Made by a program: the position numbers and the translations under genes | Assembly (NCBI RefSeq): GCF_013376415.1 | Contig: NZ_WYET01000004.1 | Coordinates: 1,054,001 to 1,118,000 of the forward strand | Source of the DNA: Flagellimonas chongwuensis | Lineage (GTDB): Bacteria > Bacteroidota > Bacteroidia > Flavobacteriales > Flavobacteriaceae | DNA length: 64,000 nt | Direction: 5' to 3' | Shown here: positions 17,302-26,900 of the stretch, piece after piece | Position numbering within the stretch: the stretch's first letter is position 1 | How the letters are laid out: every line of letters begins with the position of its first letter | Notes under the pieces: model-generated | The model's input: only the letters and a program-made list of their open reading frames with translations | The model's database searches: none | Told to the model about the DNA's origin: nothing

Positions 17302-18480
17302 TCAGCTATTATTTCGGTATTTGTTGTCCGATGGATTTGGCTGATCGTTTGAATTGATCAAAATATAGCTGTGAGATTCTGGACGGGCGCCATAAACAGA
17401 AATTTTTATAGCAGCTCCCCTTTGGTTTTTAAGTTGCATAATGCCCTGCAAATCCCGTGTATTTCTGTGTACTTTCAGCTCTTTGAGCGATGTCATCGTA
17501 GCAAGGTCGGTAATATCATCAATAAACCGAACTCCTCGCATATCAAGGGTTTCCAAAGGATTTCCATCAAATTTGAACGCGGTGACCTTACTGTTTTGGG
17601 AAATATCCAAAGATGTTAGGTTGTTCCCACTACAATCCAAATGGGCAAGTCCTTTAAAATAGGCTATCCCTTGCAAGGATTTTATATTGGCATTGGACAC
17701 GTTCAATCCCTGTAGAAAAAGAACATCGTTATGTTTGGTGTTCAAAAAGTCCCCAACAAAGGCATTAGGTATCATTTCCTTGAGCACTTTTCTGAAATTT
17801 GCATCCGGTATTTCTGCCAATATCGAAGTTTTGGAAACTTGTTCCAGTGGGTTCTCCGCAACTATCAATCGTTCCAATTTAGGATTTTGGGATAAGTCCA
17901 AAGAAATTAATTGGTTCGCTGCACAATACATCACCTCCAAATCTGGATTATTGCTGATATCCAAATCCTTCAAATCATTGTATTCGCAATACAGTTCCTT
18001 GAGTTTTTGATTTTTACTGATATTCAATGAGGAAATTTGGTTGTCCCCACAATTCAATATCATCAATTCCGGGTTTCCTGATACATCCAATGAAGTAAGC
18101 CGGTTCTCCCAGCACACAAAGGACTTGAGCTTTTTATTTTTGGACAGGTCCAAGGTTTCGGCAAGGTTATAGGTACAGTTGAACTCTTCAAGGGCTACAA
18201 AATATTCTATCCCTGTAAAATCTGTAATTTTCTTATTGATCACATTAATTCGGGAAAGGGTTTTCACTTCCTCGCTATTGATGTCCATACGGTCGCCTTT
18301 AAAAGCCGTTGGAATTTTTTCCTTCAGATAAGAAACAAATTTTGCATCGGGAATTTTCACATATTTTGATTGTGCGGTCACTGTATTGATGCTCAACACA
18401 AAGAGCAGTATTCCTGAAAAAAGGATATGAAGATGAGTATTGTTGGACATTGGTTTGGTTTTTATGTTAGTGCGTTTCAT
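17302..18480 (-). CDS. Secreted leucine-rich-repeat protein with internal duplication
   Basis: A protein of 392 residues from the ATG at 18478-18480; a second ATG at 18448-18450 is also possible and gives a tidier signal peptide. After the export signal come leucine-rich repeats of the form LxxLxCxxNxLxxLDLSxNP. Two copies of a larger module are visible: IPDAKFVSYLKEKIPTAFKGD (starting near residue 43) and IPDANFRKVLKEMIPNAFVGD (near 224), each followed by LRRs. No T9SS sorting domain is obvious. Such proteins mediate binding; the partner is unknown. It begins 23 bp after the stop of the upstream ThuA gene and is probably co-transcribed with it. Confidence 0.8.
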   Translation of the reverse strand: MKRTNIKTKPMSNNTHLHILFSGILLFVLSINTVTAQSKYVKIPDAKFVSYLKEKIPTAFKGDRMDINSEEVKTLSRINVINKKITDFTGIEYFVALEEFNCTYNLAETLDLSKNKKLKSFVCWENRLTSLDVSGNPELMILNCGDNQISSLNISKNQKLKELYCEYNDLKDLDISNNPDLEVMYCAANQLISLDLSQNPKLERLIVAENPLEQVSKTSILAEIPDANFRKVLKEMIPNAFVGDFLNTKHNDVLFLQGLNVSNANIKSLQGIAYFKGLAHLDCSGNNLTSLDISQNSKVTAFKFDGNPLETLDMRGVRFIDDITDLATMTSLKELKVHRNTRDLQGIMQLKNQRGAAIKISVYGARPESHSYILINSNDQPNPSDNKYRNNS

Positions 18481-18503
18481 TGAATGATTTATCTTGATTT
18501 TTT

Positions 18504-19250
18504 TCAAAAAGATGCCGTTTCAGCATCCTTTCCCATGGCGTACAATAGGCCGGCCTCCAGATGCTTCCTAAAAATGGCATCGGTAAAATGGTACGAAAAA
18601 TGACCCAGAGCGGTGTAGAACGACCTGCCGCCCTCAAAATCCCTGATCCAGGCTATGGGGTGATTTTTTCCATATTCCCCACCTATATAACTGGCCTCAT
18701 CGGCCCAGAGCAATATGGTGAGACCTTCTTCAACTTGGCTGAAGTTGTACCATTCATCCTTCCAGACCATGTGTTCGGGAAAGTCGCGATTTATGGGATG
18801 CAGCAAATTTCCCCGTAAAAGAACACCTTCTTTTGGCTCTGGGTGGCTGCTAAAGGCACCTCCAACCATCTCTTGGTACCAAGGCCAAGTACGGGCACCC
18901 GCCGATGCACCATGAACGCCCATAAAACCACCTCCGGAATGGATATATTCCTTAAAGGCTTCCCGTTGTTCCTCATTTAGGACGGAGCCATTGGTACTTA
19001 TAAAAACCAATGCTGCATAGGGTTTTAATTTTTCCGAAGTGAACCATTCCACATTCGAGGTCGTATCCACTTGGATGTTCCTCTTCGCCGCTATTTCTTG
19101 CATGGCCTCAACACCTGCCGGAATTGAAGCGTGCGCATATCCACGGGTCTTGGTAAAAATGAGAATACGATCCGCTTTTTGGCCCCACGTCATCAATGGA
19201 AAGATGATGGCCAATAAAAATAAAACGAGTAAAGGTCTTTGTTTGCTCAT
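18504..19250 (-). CDS. Secreted ThuA-domain protein 1 of PUL B
   Basis: A 248-residue protein with a signal peptide (about 1-23, LMTWGQ) and a single ThuA domain. Conserved segments are GFMGVHGASAGARTWPWY, WKDEWYNF, ADEASYIGGEYGKNHPIAW and GGRSFYTALGHFSYHF. It is a tandem relative of the next ThuA gene upstream (48 bp apart), and the two differ enough to be an old duplication or two separate functions. With GMC oxidoreductase and its small subunit in the same operon, a role in processing oxidised (3-keto) sugars in the periplasm is likely but not proven. Confidence 0.88.
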   Translation of the reverse strand: MSKQRPLLVLFLLAIIFPLMTWGQKADRILIFTKTRGYAHASIPAGVEAMQEIAAKRNIQVDTTSNVEWFTSEKLKPYAALVFISTNGSVLNEEQREAFKEYIHSGGGFMGVHGASAGARTWPWYQEMVGGAFSSHPEPKEGVLLRGNLLHPINRDFPEHMVWKDEWYNFSQVEEGLTILLWADEASYIGGEYGKNHPIAWIRDFEGGRSFYTALGHFSYHFTDAIFRKHLEAGLLYAMGKDAETASF

Positions 19251-19298
19251 GCACTATTTTTTAAAAGTCCGGCACTTTTCTAAAAATGCCTTTTGTGT

Positions 19299-20048
19299 TC
19301 AGTTTTTCCCAATGGCATACAAAATGCCGTTTTCCAAATAATTAAGGTATGTCCTATTGGTATAATGGTATGAAAAGTGGCCAAGTGCCAAATAAAAAGA
19401 CCGGCCACCATCATACTCACGGTACCAACAAACAGGGTGGTTTTTAGCTACCTCGCCACCCGAATACGAGGCTTCATCAATATGGAGAACTACATTGATA
19501 TCGTTATGTATATCCCTGAAATTATAGAACTCATCCTTAATGATCCATGGACCATTTTCAGCTTCAAAGAGCAGATTGCCCTTTGATACGTTTGTGACCA
19601 ATCCTTCTTGGGGCTCCGGATGGTTGGCCTCTGTACCGCCTATCAACGACATATACCAGGGCCAATTGCGATCGGCAATGCTGTGTACGCCCACAAACCC
19701 TCCTCCAGAACGGATATATTCCTTAAAAGCGTCCTTTTGGATGGAATCTAGGACACGGGGCCCGGCACTTATCATTACCACGGCCCCATATCTGCTTAGA
19801 TTTAGTCGATTAAAATCTTCAGGATTGTCCGAAACCTCAACATACAACTTGTTCTGCTCCCCAATTTTCTTCACTGCCTTGATTCCTGCTTCTATGGCAG
19901 GTCGATGAATATTGTTGGGGGTCGTTTTTGTGAACAAGAATATACTATCAATCGGTATTTGTTGGGCAACAATGCAAGATGTCCCCATCATCAACAAAAC
20001 CGACAAAACAACTATTGGCTTCAAAACGTTCATATCAATTTTGATCAT
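19299..20048 (-). CDS. Secreted ThuA-domain protein 2 of PUL B
   Basis: A ThuA-domain protein of 249 residues when started at the ATG at 20046-20048, one base beyond the stop of the preceding gene; a second ATG at 20031-20033 would also fit. The export signal contains LLMMGTSC, so it may be a lipoprotein. Family segments are GFVGVHSIADRNWPWYMSLI, IKDEFYNFRD, DEASYSGGEVAKNHPVCWY and GGRSFYLALGHFSYHYT. The near-zero spacing to the gluconate-dehydrogenase-subunit-3 gene suggests translational coupling and a shared task. Confidence 0.88.
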   Translation of the reverse strand: MIKIDMNVLKPIVVLSVLLMMGTSCIVAQQIPIDSIFLFTKTTPNNIHRPAIEAGIKAVKKIGEQNKLYVEVSDNPEDFNRLNLSRYGAVVMISAGPRVLDSIQKDAFKEYIRSGGGFVGVHSIADRNWPWYMSLIGGTEANHPEPQEGLVTNVSKGNLLFEAENGPWIIKDEFYNFRDIHNDINVVLHIDEASYSGGEVAKNHPVCWYREYDGGRSFYLALGHFSYHYTNRTYLNYLENGILYAIGKN

Positions 20049-20049
20049 T

Positions 20050-20592
20050 TTAGTATGAGAAAAAACACCAGGCCCAAGCCTTGTCCCCTTCCTTATAATC
20101 TGCACATCCATCAAATTTGCCTGGCACTTCGGTATATCGAAGTGCTTCCTGCATGCCTATTTTGGATGTGAAATACACATATACACTCAACTCCTTAAGA
20201 TTCACGTACAATTCATCTTTCTGGGTATCCCAAGGGGTAAGAATCTCCACTCTTTGGGCTGGGTCAAGTTCCACAAAAGGAGTATTGAACTTGTTCTGGC
20301 TCTCTTGATCGATATCCCCCAACAGCATGGCTACGGCTTCTGCAGTCTCTGGTGTGTAGCAATCATTTATAATAGTTTGCATTACCGGACCATTCCCCGC
20401 TGCCTTGGCCCCGGGCGAATCTTCAGTAGTGGGCAGAAGTGTGTCCGAGAACTCTCCTAACATCTCGGCCATATCGCCTTGATAGGCCACACCTCCTTTG
20501 CTGGTATTTTTACAGGAAGTAAGCCAAGATGGGACCAAAATTGTGGATCCTACGATAAGCGATGTCTGTAATAGGGCTTTTCTTCTATTCAT
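20050..20592 (-). CDS. Gluconate 2-dehydrogenase subunit 3 family protein, Tat-exported lipoprotein
   Basis: A 180-residue small subunit of a membrane or periplasmic FAD sugar dehydrogenase. The N-terminus MNRRKALLQ has a twin-arginine motif (Arg3-Arg4) followed by a hydrophobic stretch and a lipobox LTSC (Cys27). The rest matches the Gluconate_2-dh3 pattern (DTLLPTTEDSPGAKAAGNG and NDCYTPETAEAV). In known enzymes this subunit carries the Tat signal and takes the unsignalled GMC catalytic subunit with it across the membrane. The GMC gene lies 36 bp upstream. Together they resemble glucoside-3-dehydrogenase or gluconate dehydrogenase; a cytochrome c subunit is not encoded here. Confidence 0.87.
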   Translation of the reverse strand: MNRRKALLQTSLIVGSTILVPSWLTSCKNTSKGGVAYQGDMAEMLGEFSDTLLPTTEDSPGAKAAGNGPVMQTIINDCYTPETAEAVAMLLGDIDQESQNKFNTPFVELDPAQRVEILTPWDTQKDELYVNLKELSVYVYFTSKIGMQEALRYTEVPGKFDGCADYKEGDKAWAWCFFSY

Positions 20593-20628
20593 TTTGTATG
20601 ATTTTTAGAATCCTTATTTCTTGTTTAT

Positions 20629-22314
20629 CTATAGATTACGACGTTTGAGTTCCCCCACCGCAAAATTGACCGCTCTGGCCGTTAGGGCCATATACGTTAA
20701 TGAAGGATTTTGACACGCTGAGGAAACCATACAGGCCCCATCTGTGACAAATACATTCTTGGCATCCCATACCTGATTGTGCTTATTGAGCACCGAGGTC
20801 TTGGGGTCTTTTCCCATACGGGCAAGGCCCATTTCGTGTGTGGCACCAATTCGTCTATCCCCGACTTTTCTTCCTTCTTTTTGCTTAACATCCTTAAAGC
20901 CCAAGGATTCCAACATCTCCACAGAGGTTTTTGCCATATCCTTATCCATTTTGATTTCGTTTTCCTTGGCTTCTGCATCAATTTCGACAAGTGGCATGCC
21001 CCATTGATCCTTTTCGGTATCGCTGATGGAGATTTTATTTTCATGATAAGGAAGCGTTTCCCCAAATCCTGTGTATTCAAAGCCCCATTGTCCAGGTTTG
21101 GTCAATGTTGCCTTTAGTTCCGTCAACGGAATGTCGTCCACTATGTACTTGCCCACATAGTTTTTACCAACACCCCCGGCACCATCCCTTCGGGCATTTC
21201 CTTGGAAGTCATAGCCCCCGATAAAGTCCTGTTTGTCGTTGCCCACATTTCTAAACCTTGGGATGAATATTCCATTGGGACGCCTTCCATAAAAGTATTT
21301 GTCCTCCATGCCCTCGAACACGCCCCAAGCTCCAATTCCATGATGATCCATAAAATTATGGCCGAGTTCGCCACTGCTACTTCCCAAACCTTCGGGCCAA
21401 ATATCTTTGGCAGAATTCATCAATATATAAGCTGAGTTTACATTGGATGCACATAAGAACACAACCTTTGAAGTGTATTGGATAGTTTCCTTGGTCTCTG
21501 CATCAATGATTTCGACGCCGGTCGCCTTTTTACTGTCCTTATCGTATAGTACTTCCTTCACTATTGAAAATGGACGCAACGTGAGATTTCCTGTGTTCAT
21601 CGCCGCTGGCAAAGTGGAGGATTGTGTACTGAAATATCCGCCAAAGGGACAGCCCAACACACATTTGTTCCTGTAGTAACAGTTACGGCCCTTATGCGGT
21701 ATGGATACGTTTGCCGTACGACCAATGAAGAAATGTCGATTGTCCCCATAGATCTTTTTGAACCTTTTCTGCATCTCCTTCTCCAAACAGCTCAGTTCCA
21801 TTGGTGGCAAAAATTCCCCATCCGGTAGGTGGTCAAGTCCTTCTTTGGAGCCACTGACCCCTATGAATTTTTCCACTTTACTGTACCAAGGTTCCAAATC
21901 CTTATAGCGGATGGGCCAGTCAATGGCGATACCGTGCTTGGCGTTCTGTTCAAAGTCAAGGTCGCCCCAACGGTAGCATTGTCGCCCCCAGACCAAGGAG
22001 CGTCCACCCACTTGGTACCCTCTGTTCCATCGATAGGGTTTTTTCTCTATATAGGGATAGTCCTTTCTATTGACGAAAAACTCCCGTACTGCATTTGTTT
22101 TTCCTTCTTCGACCATTTCCCGGGTCAACATGCCCCTATGCTCAAACTCAAAAGGTTGTTTGGTGGCATTTGTATAGCCTTCAATATGTGGAACATCGCG
22201 TCCACGTTCCAGCATCAATACTTTTAGACCATTTTCGCAGAGTTCCTTTGCGGCCCACCCTCCGGTAATACCGGAACCTACTACAATGGCATCATAATCA
22301 TTTGCTTGTACCAT
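20629..22314 (-). CDS. GMC-family FAD sugar dehydrogenase, catalytic subunit
   Basis: A 561-residue flavoprotein without a signal peptide. The Rossmann FAD motif is at residues 10-35 (IVVGSGITGGWAAKEL, then an acidic LERG), with a second GMC signature near GGRSLVWGRQCYRWGD. Three cysteines, Cys212, Cys218 and Cys222 (CYYRNKCVLGCPFGG), are spaced like the 3Fe-4S ligands of bacterial FAD glucose dehydrogenases. The C-terminal GMC domain has THEMGLARMG and ACQNPSLTYMALTARA. It should oxidise a sugar or glycoside hydroxyl, probably in the periplasm with the Tat-exported subunit encoded next. C3 oxidation of glycosides is the best guess from family and ThuA neighbours. Confidence 0.9.
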   Translation of the reverse strand: MVQANDYDAIVVGSGITGGWAAKELCENGLKVLMLERGRDVPHIEGYTNATKQPFEFEHRGMLTREMVEEGKTNAVREFFVNRKDYPYIEKKPYRWNRGYQVGGRSLVWGRQCYRWGDLDFEQNAKHGIAIDWPIRYKDLEPWYSKVEKFIGVSGSKEGLDHLPDGEFLPPMELSCLEKEMQKRFKKIYGDNRHFFIGRTANVSIPHKGRNCYYRNKCVLGCPFGGYFSTQSSTLPAAMNTGNLTLRPFSIVKEVLYDKDSKKATGVEIIDAETKETIQYTSKVVFLCASNVNSAYILMNSAKDIWPEGLGSSSGELGHNFMDHHGIGAWGVFEGMEDKYFYGRRPNGIFIPRFRNVGNDKQDFIGGYDFQGNARRDGAGGVGKNYVGKYIVDDIPLTELKATLTKPGQWGFEYTGFGETLPYHENKISISDTEKDQWGMPLVEIDAEAKENEIKMDKDMAKTSVEMLESLGFKDVKQKEGRKVGDRRIGATHEMGLARMGKDPKTSVLNKHNQVWDAKNVFVTDGACMVSSACQNPSLTYMALTARAVNFAVGELKRRNL

Positions 22315-22358
22315 GAATCCTAATTTGTTGGTTTACGTTTATTCATTTTGTGTGATTG

Positions 22359-22381
22359 TCCCGGGCAATCAATACCCGGGA
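22359..22381. repeat. GC-rich hairpin at the end of PUL B susD
   Basis: TCCCGGG (22359-22365) and CCCGGGA (22375-22381) pair across a 9-base loop that includes the susD stop codon. There is no T run, so it is more likely an RNA processing or stability element between susCD and the oxidoreductase genes than a full terminator. Confidence 0.5.
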
Positions 22382-23904
22382 TTTTGCTCTAAATTTGGAT
22401 TTACGTCCAAGGTTACCTGCGGTATGGGCATCAACAATTTGTACTCTGCCAAATTTCCAACATAGGGCAAGGGCACCAACTCCCCATTTGAATCCCTATA
22501 TTGCTCGCTTTGCAGAATACTGATCATCTCGGAGCTGCTCACCATTCGCTTGAGGTCGTACCACCTGTGGCCTTCATAGGCCAGTTCCAAATAGCGCTCG
22601 TGCAATAGCTTTTCAATGGCATCGTTCTCATCGTTGAAGGTAACATCCGGTAACTCTACCCTGTTTCGAACCATATTGATATAGGTTTCCGCAGGGCCCA
22701 ACTGTCCTTTTCTGACCAAGGCTTCCGATTTCAACAAAAGAATGTCGGAAAGTCGGAACCAATAAAGGTTTTGATCTCTGGTTACAATCCTGAACTTGTT
22801 GGGAAATGGAAAATGATCCGATGACCAATAGGGATCTGACCATGGAACCACGGGAACAGATTCGAAAATACCTGCATAATCTCCTTCATTGGGATACTTT
22901 TCAGGAACTTCGTCCGAGAACACAATGGTAGTTTCTCGTCGAATGTCATCGTTCTCATTTACATAGGCCTCATACAATGCATGAGATGGTGTGTCGAACT
23001 TTTTGTATTGGGTGCCAAAAAAGATGTTCACTGAAATTCGCGGTCCTCCAAGGGGTTGGTTGTATCCGTCAATGACCCAAATGCCTTCAGAATTGGCTTC
23101 ATGTTCTCCATCCCACAGAAAATCGTAGGTGTCCACCAAGGCCCTGCCTTGCGCGGCAAGATCACAGTTCTCTATCACCTTGTCCCAATCTTGTCCGCCT
23201 GGCCAGGTCGCATATATTTTGGCCAACATGGCATAAGCTCCTCCTTGATTTGCCCTAAGACTGTTCTGATCGGAACAAACAGGTAGGTTTTCCTTAGCAT
23301 AGTCCAAATCACTGACCATTAAGTTGTAAATATCATCATAAGATGATTTTGCAGGAAAAAGGTCGGCGTAGATCTCTTCAAAATTTTCCGAATTGATCGA
23401 GGTGACCGAAGTGGTAACAATAGGAACTTCTCCCCACAACTTGGTCATCATAAAATAAAAATATGCGCGGAACAAATATGCAGTTCCTTTGATCTCACGT
23501 TTACGTTGGTCGGACAAATCCGCTACATCATCCACATTATTGATCAATAAATTACATTGAAAAATAATGTTGTAGTAATAATCCCAATCCCTAAGAACGT
23601 TGGCATTGGTGGTTAATGTACGGTATTCGTCCTGTTGAAAATTGTTCGGGTTATCCCCTCCTGCATAGGCTACATCGGTTTGCCCATCTGCATTTGTTAT
23701 GGGGTCGAACACAACACGGTCTATTCCCAACGAGGCGTAAATGGAGCCTACTTTGGCCTCTGCGTCGGCAGCATCCTCAATGGGAACAATGGCTTCCTGT
23801 ACGTTCTCGGTTATGGGTTCGGTATCCAAATAATCTTCACACGATATCGCTGTAAGGGCAACGATAAGTAAAGTTTTTATGTAATATCTTTTATTGTTTT
23901 TCAT
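22369..23904 (-). CDS. SusD/RagB-family glycan-binding lipoprotein (PUL B)
   Basis: A 511-residue surface lipoprotein; the signal ends in ALTAISC with lipid Cys22. SusD features are KGTAYLFRAYFYFMMTKLWG (TPR part) and HERYLELAYEGHRWYDLKRM, and the protein ends in NPGY. It is the partner of the STN-containing SusC encoded 24 bp upstream. The ligand cannot be told from sequence; the operon suggests a glycoside that is oxidised after import. Confidence 0.93.
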   Translation of the reverse strand: MKNNKRYYIKTLLIVALTAISCEDYLDTEPITENVQEAIVPIEDAADAEAKVGSIYASLGIDRVVFDPITNADGQTDVAYAGGDNPNNFQQDEYRTLTTNANVLRDWDYYYNIIFQCNLLINNVDDVADLSDQRKREIKGTAYLFRAYFYFMMTKLWGEVPIVTTSVTSINSENFEEIYADLFPAKSSYDDIYNLMVSDLDYAKENLPVCSDQNSLRANQGGAYAMLAKIYATWPGGQDWDKVIENCDLAAQGRALVDTYDFLWDGEHEANSEGIWVIDGYNQPLGGPRISVNIFFGTQYKKFDTPSHALYEAYVNENDDIRRETTIVFSDEVPEKYPNEGDYAGIFESVPVVPWSDPYWSSDHFPFPNKFRIVTRDQNLYWFRLSDILLLKSEALVRKGQLGPAETYINMVRNRVELPDVTFNDENDAIEKLLHERYLELAYEGHRWYDLKRMVSSSEMISILQSEQYRDSNGELVPLPYVGNLAEYKLLMPIPQVTLDVNPNLEQNPGY

Positions 23905-23928
23905 GATGTATACTTTAAAATTTTAGAA

Positions 23929-26900
23929 CTACAGACGCGCTTTTATTCCCAAAATGAAGGTCCTGACCTGTGGATAGGTTCCATAGTCTATTCCATAGGT
24001 GGGGTTGCTCCTTCCACTATAGGCATTTACTTCCGGGTCAAAACCGGAATAGTCCGTGATGGTCAACAGGTTTTGCCCTGTTAAATACACATTGAAACTG
24101 TCCATTGAGAGTACATTGTTGAACTTATAGCCCAACGTAAGGGACTTTAACCTTACAAAAGATCCATCTTCCACAATCCGGTCGGATACCACCACCGATT
24201 CCAAATCGTTGACTCTTGGAACATCTGTAATGTCCCCTGGGTTTTGCCATCTTCTGAGCACATTTGTGGATTGGTTCCTAAAATCCACCATGGATTCCAA
24301 GTCCAAACGTGTCGCATTCATTACATCGTTGCCTACAGACCCAGAGATCAACATATCCAAATAGAAATTTTTATAGGTAAAGTTGTTGGTAAACCCGAAA
24401 GTAAAGTCCGGATGGGGATTGCCTATGAATGTACGGTCTCCCGCATCAACTTTTCCATCATTATTGACATCTTGGAAAAGCAATTTTCCAGTGGCGGGAT
24501 CTACCTGATCTACTTTATACCCAAAGAAAGAACCTATAGGCTGTCCCGGTGTAAGCCTTGCAGCGTACTCGGTGGTCCTTTCAAAAAATCCTAGGGTAAA
24601 TGCCTTTACATAACGAATGTCGTCCACATTGTTTCGGTTTATGGAAACATTCAAGGAAGAATTCCAGTTTACATCCTCTGTCTGTATGTTCCAAGTATCC
24701 AAAGTAAATTCCAAACCTTTGTTGGTCAAATCACCAGCATTGACCAAGTAGGGTACGGATGCATTGAAGGGAAACGAAATGTTGAGCAATAGGTCTTTCG
24801 TTTTTCTGTAATAGGCATCAACGGTTAGACTGACCCTGTAATTGAATAGACTCAAATCAAGTGCCAAGTTGGAATCATCGGTGGTTTCCCAAGTGAGGTC
24901 GGAGTTTTCGAACTGGCTCAACGAATATGTGATGGGCTCTGGAATAATCCTGTCCGGTCTTGAGATGGCATAGGAAGAATATGGTGGTATGCCGGAAACG
25001 TTACCGGTTCTACCCCATCCTCCCCTTAACTTAAGTTCGCTAATGGTTTCACTATCCTGCAAAAAGGACTCTTCGGAAAGAATCCATGCTGCCGAAACAC
25101 CGGGCGAAAAGGCCCATTTATTATTCAATGCCAATTGCGAGGCACCTGAAGCACGAAAAACCCCAGAGAAAATATATTTGTCCTTAAGTGTATAGTTCAC
25201 TCTTCCGAAAACTGAGGCATACCTTACAATATTTTCGTGCACAGATTCTGCCTTGGTCTCTGCTAGGTTATAATTGAACTCCCTTAATTCTATCGGAAAT
25301 CCGTTTCCTGCATATCCATGTCGCTTATACTTGAACTCTTGGATGGAGTTACCTACCAAAAAGTTGAACTGGCTGCCTCCAGAGGTCAATTCATAGCTTA
25401 AGGTGTTCTCTATATTGTAGTTGCTTTGTGTAATCTCTGATCGAAGTGCCGGCACCCTGGTATCCAAAGTAGTAGAGTTTGGGTTGGATAATGGCGCATT
25501 GGCATTGGTAGGTGGGCCTGCTGTGGCAGCTAGCCTTCCATAGGCGGACCTGTACCTATCCGTGAATTGATCTCGGGTAGATTGTGTATCATCATAAGTA
25601 AAACTAGGTTTCCACACCAAGCCTTCGGCCAATGTAATGTCCAGTCCAACGCTGCTCATGTACCTGTTCACCCAAGTTTCATCCTGTGCCGAGGCAAATG
25701 CCAAGGGGTTTTCCCAGGAGGACTGGAAAGGGTTAAGGGCAAATTGACCGTCACGTTCCCCATCTTGATTTTCATTTCTTACCCTAAGGTCATCTGCAAA
25801 TACAGGTAAAAATGGTGGCGTGGTAAATGTACTGAGCAAAACACCTCCCCGTGCAGAACTAACATTGTCCGAGGTATTGTTCAGATAGGATCTAATATAA
25901 TTCAAGGTGGTGTGCAATTTTATCCCTTTGGATATATCCACGTCTGCATTGATTCTTCCGGAAAGTCTGTTGAATTTTGAAGAGGCCATGATGCCATCTA
26001 TAGACTGATAGCCCAAGGATGCCAAAAGTCTGAATTTTTCAAATCCCTTGGTATAGGAAAGGTTGTAGTTCTGGTCTACCCCTGTCCTAAAGACTTCATC
26101 TGTCCAATCCGTACTGATGCCTTCATATTTTGGGGAATTCACCACATCGAGGTAAGATGGGCGGATTTCTCCTACAAGCTCTCTGTACTGTTCTAGATTA
26201 AGGACATCTATGGTCTTCACCACATTGGATACTCCTACGTAGGAATTGAAGTTCAACTGACCTTCTGTTTCGGCCGTTGCCCGTTTGGTGGTTATCACCA
26301 CGACCCCTGCACTACCGTTTACACCATATATGGCCGTGGAAGTAGCATCTTTAAGAATGTTCATGTCCACAATATCCGCTGGATTGATTCCGGATATATC
26401 GTAGGTTTGGATTCCATCGACAACATATAAGGGCCCTGTACCAGAATTGATTGAGTTTGTTCCACGGATTTTAACTTCCATGGTGGCCCCGGGCTTACCC
26501 GAAGGCTGAACCACGTTAACTCCAGCTGCATTGCCTTGAATGGCCTGAGAAACATCAAAAATTGGTCGTTCCTCAAAGGTCTCGGCCTTTACGGATGAAA
26601 TGGCACTGGTCAAATTTTTACGGCTCATGGAACCATATCCTACAACAACAACCTCATCCAGTCCTGCTGCACTTTCTTGTAGGATTATCGAAATACTTGA
26701 TTGACCGTTCACGGGAACCTCTTTGGATGCAAACCCAATGTATGAGACTACCAACGTTCCGTTCCCATCTGCTATGTTCAAGGTAAAATTTCCATCAAAA
26801 TCGGTTTGTGTTCCATTGGAGGTTCCCTTTTCAACAATATTGGCTCCTCCCAACGGTATATTTTGGGAATCCAAAACCGTACCGGACACTTGGAATTGAA

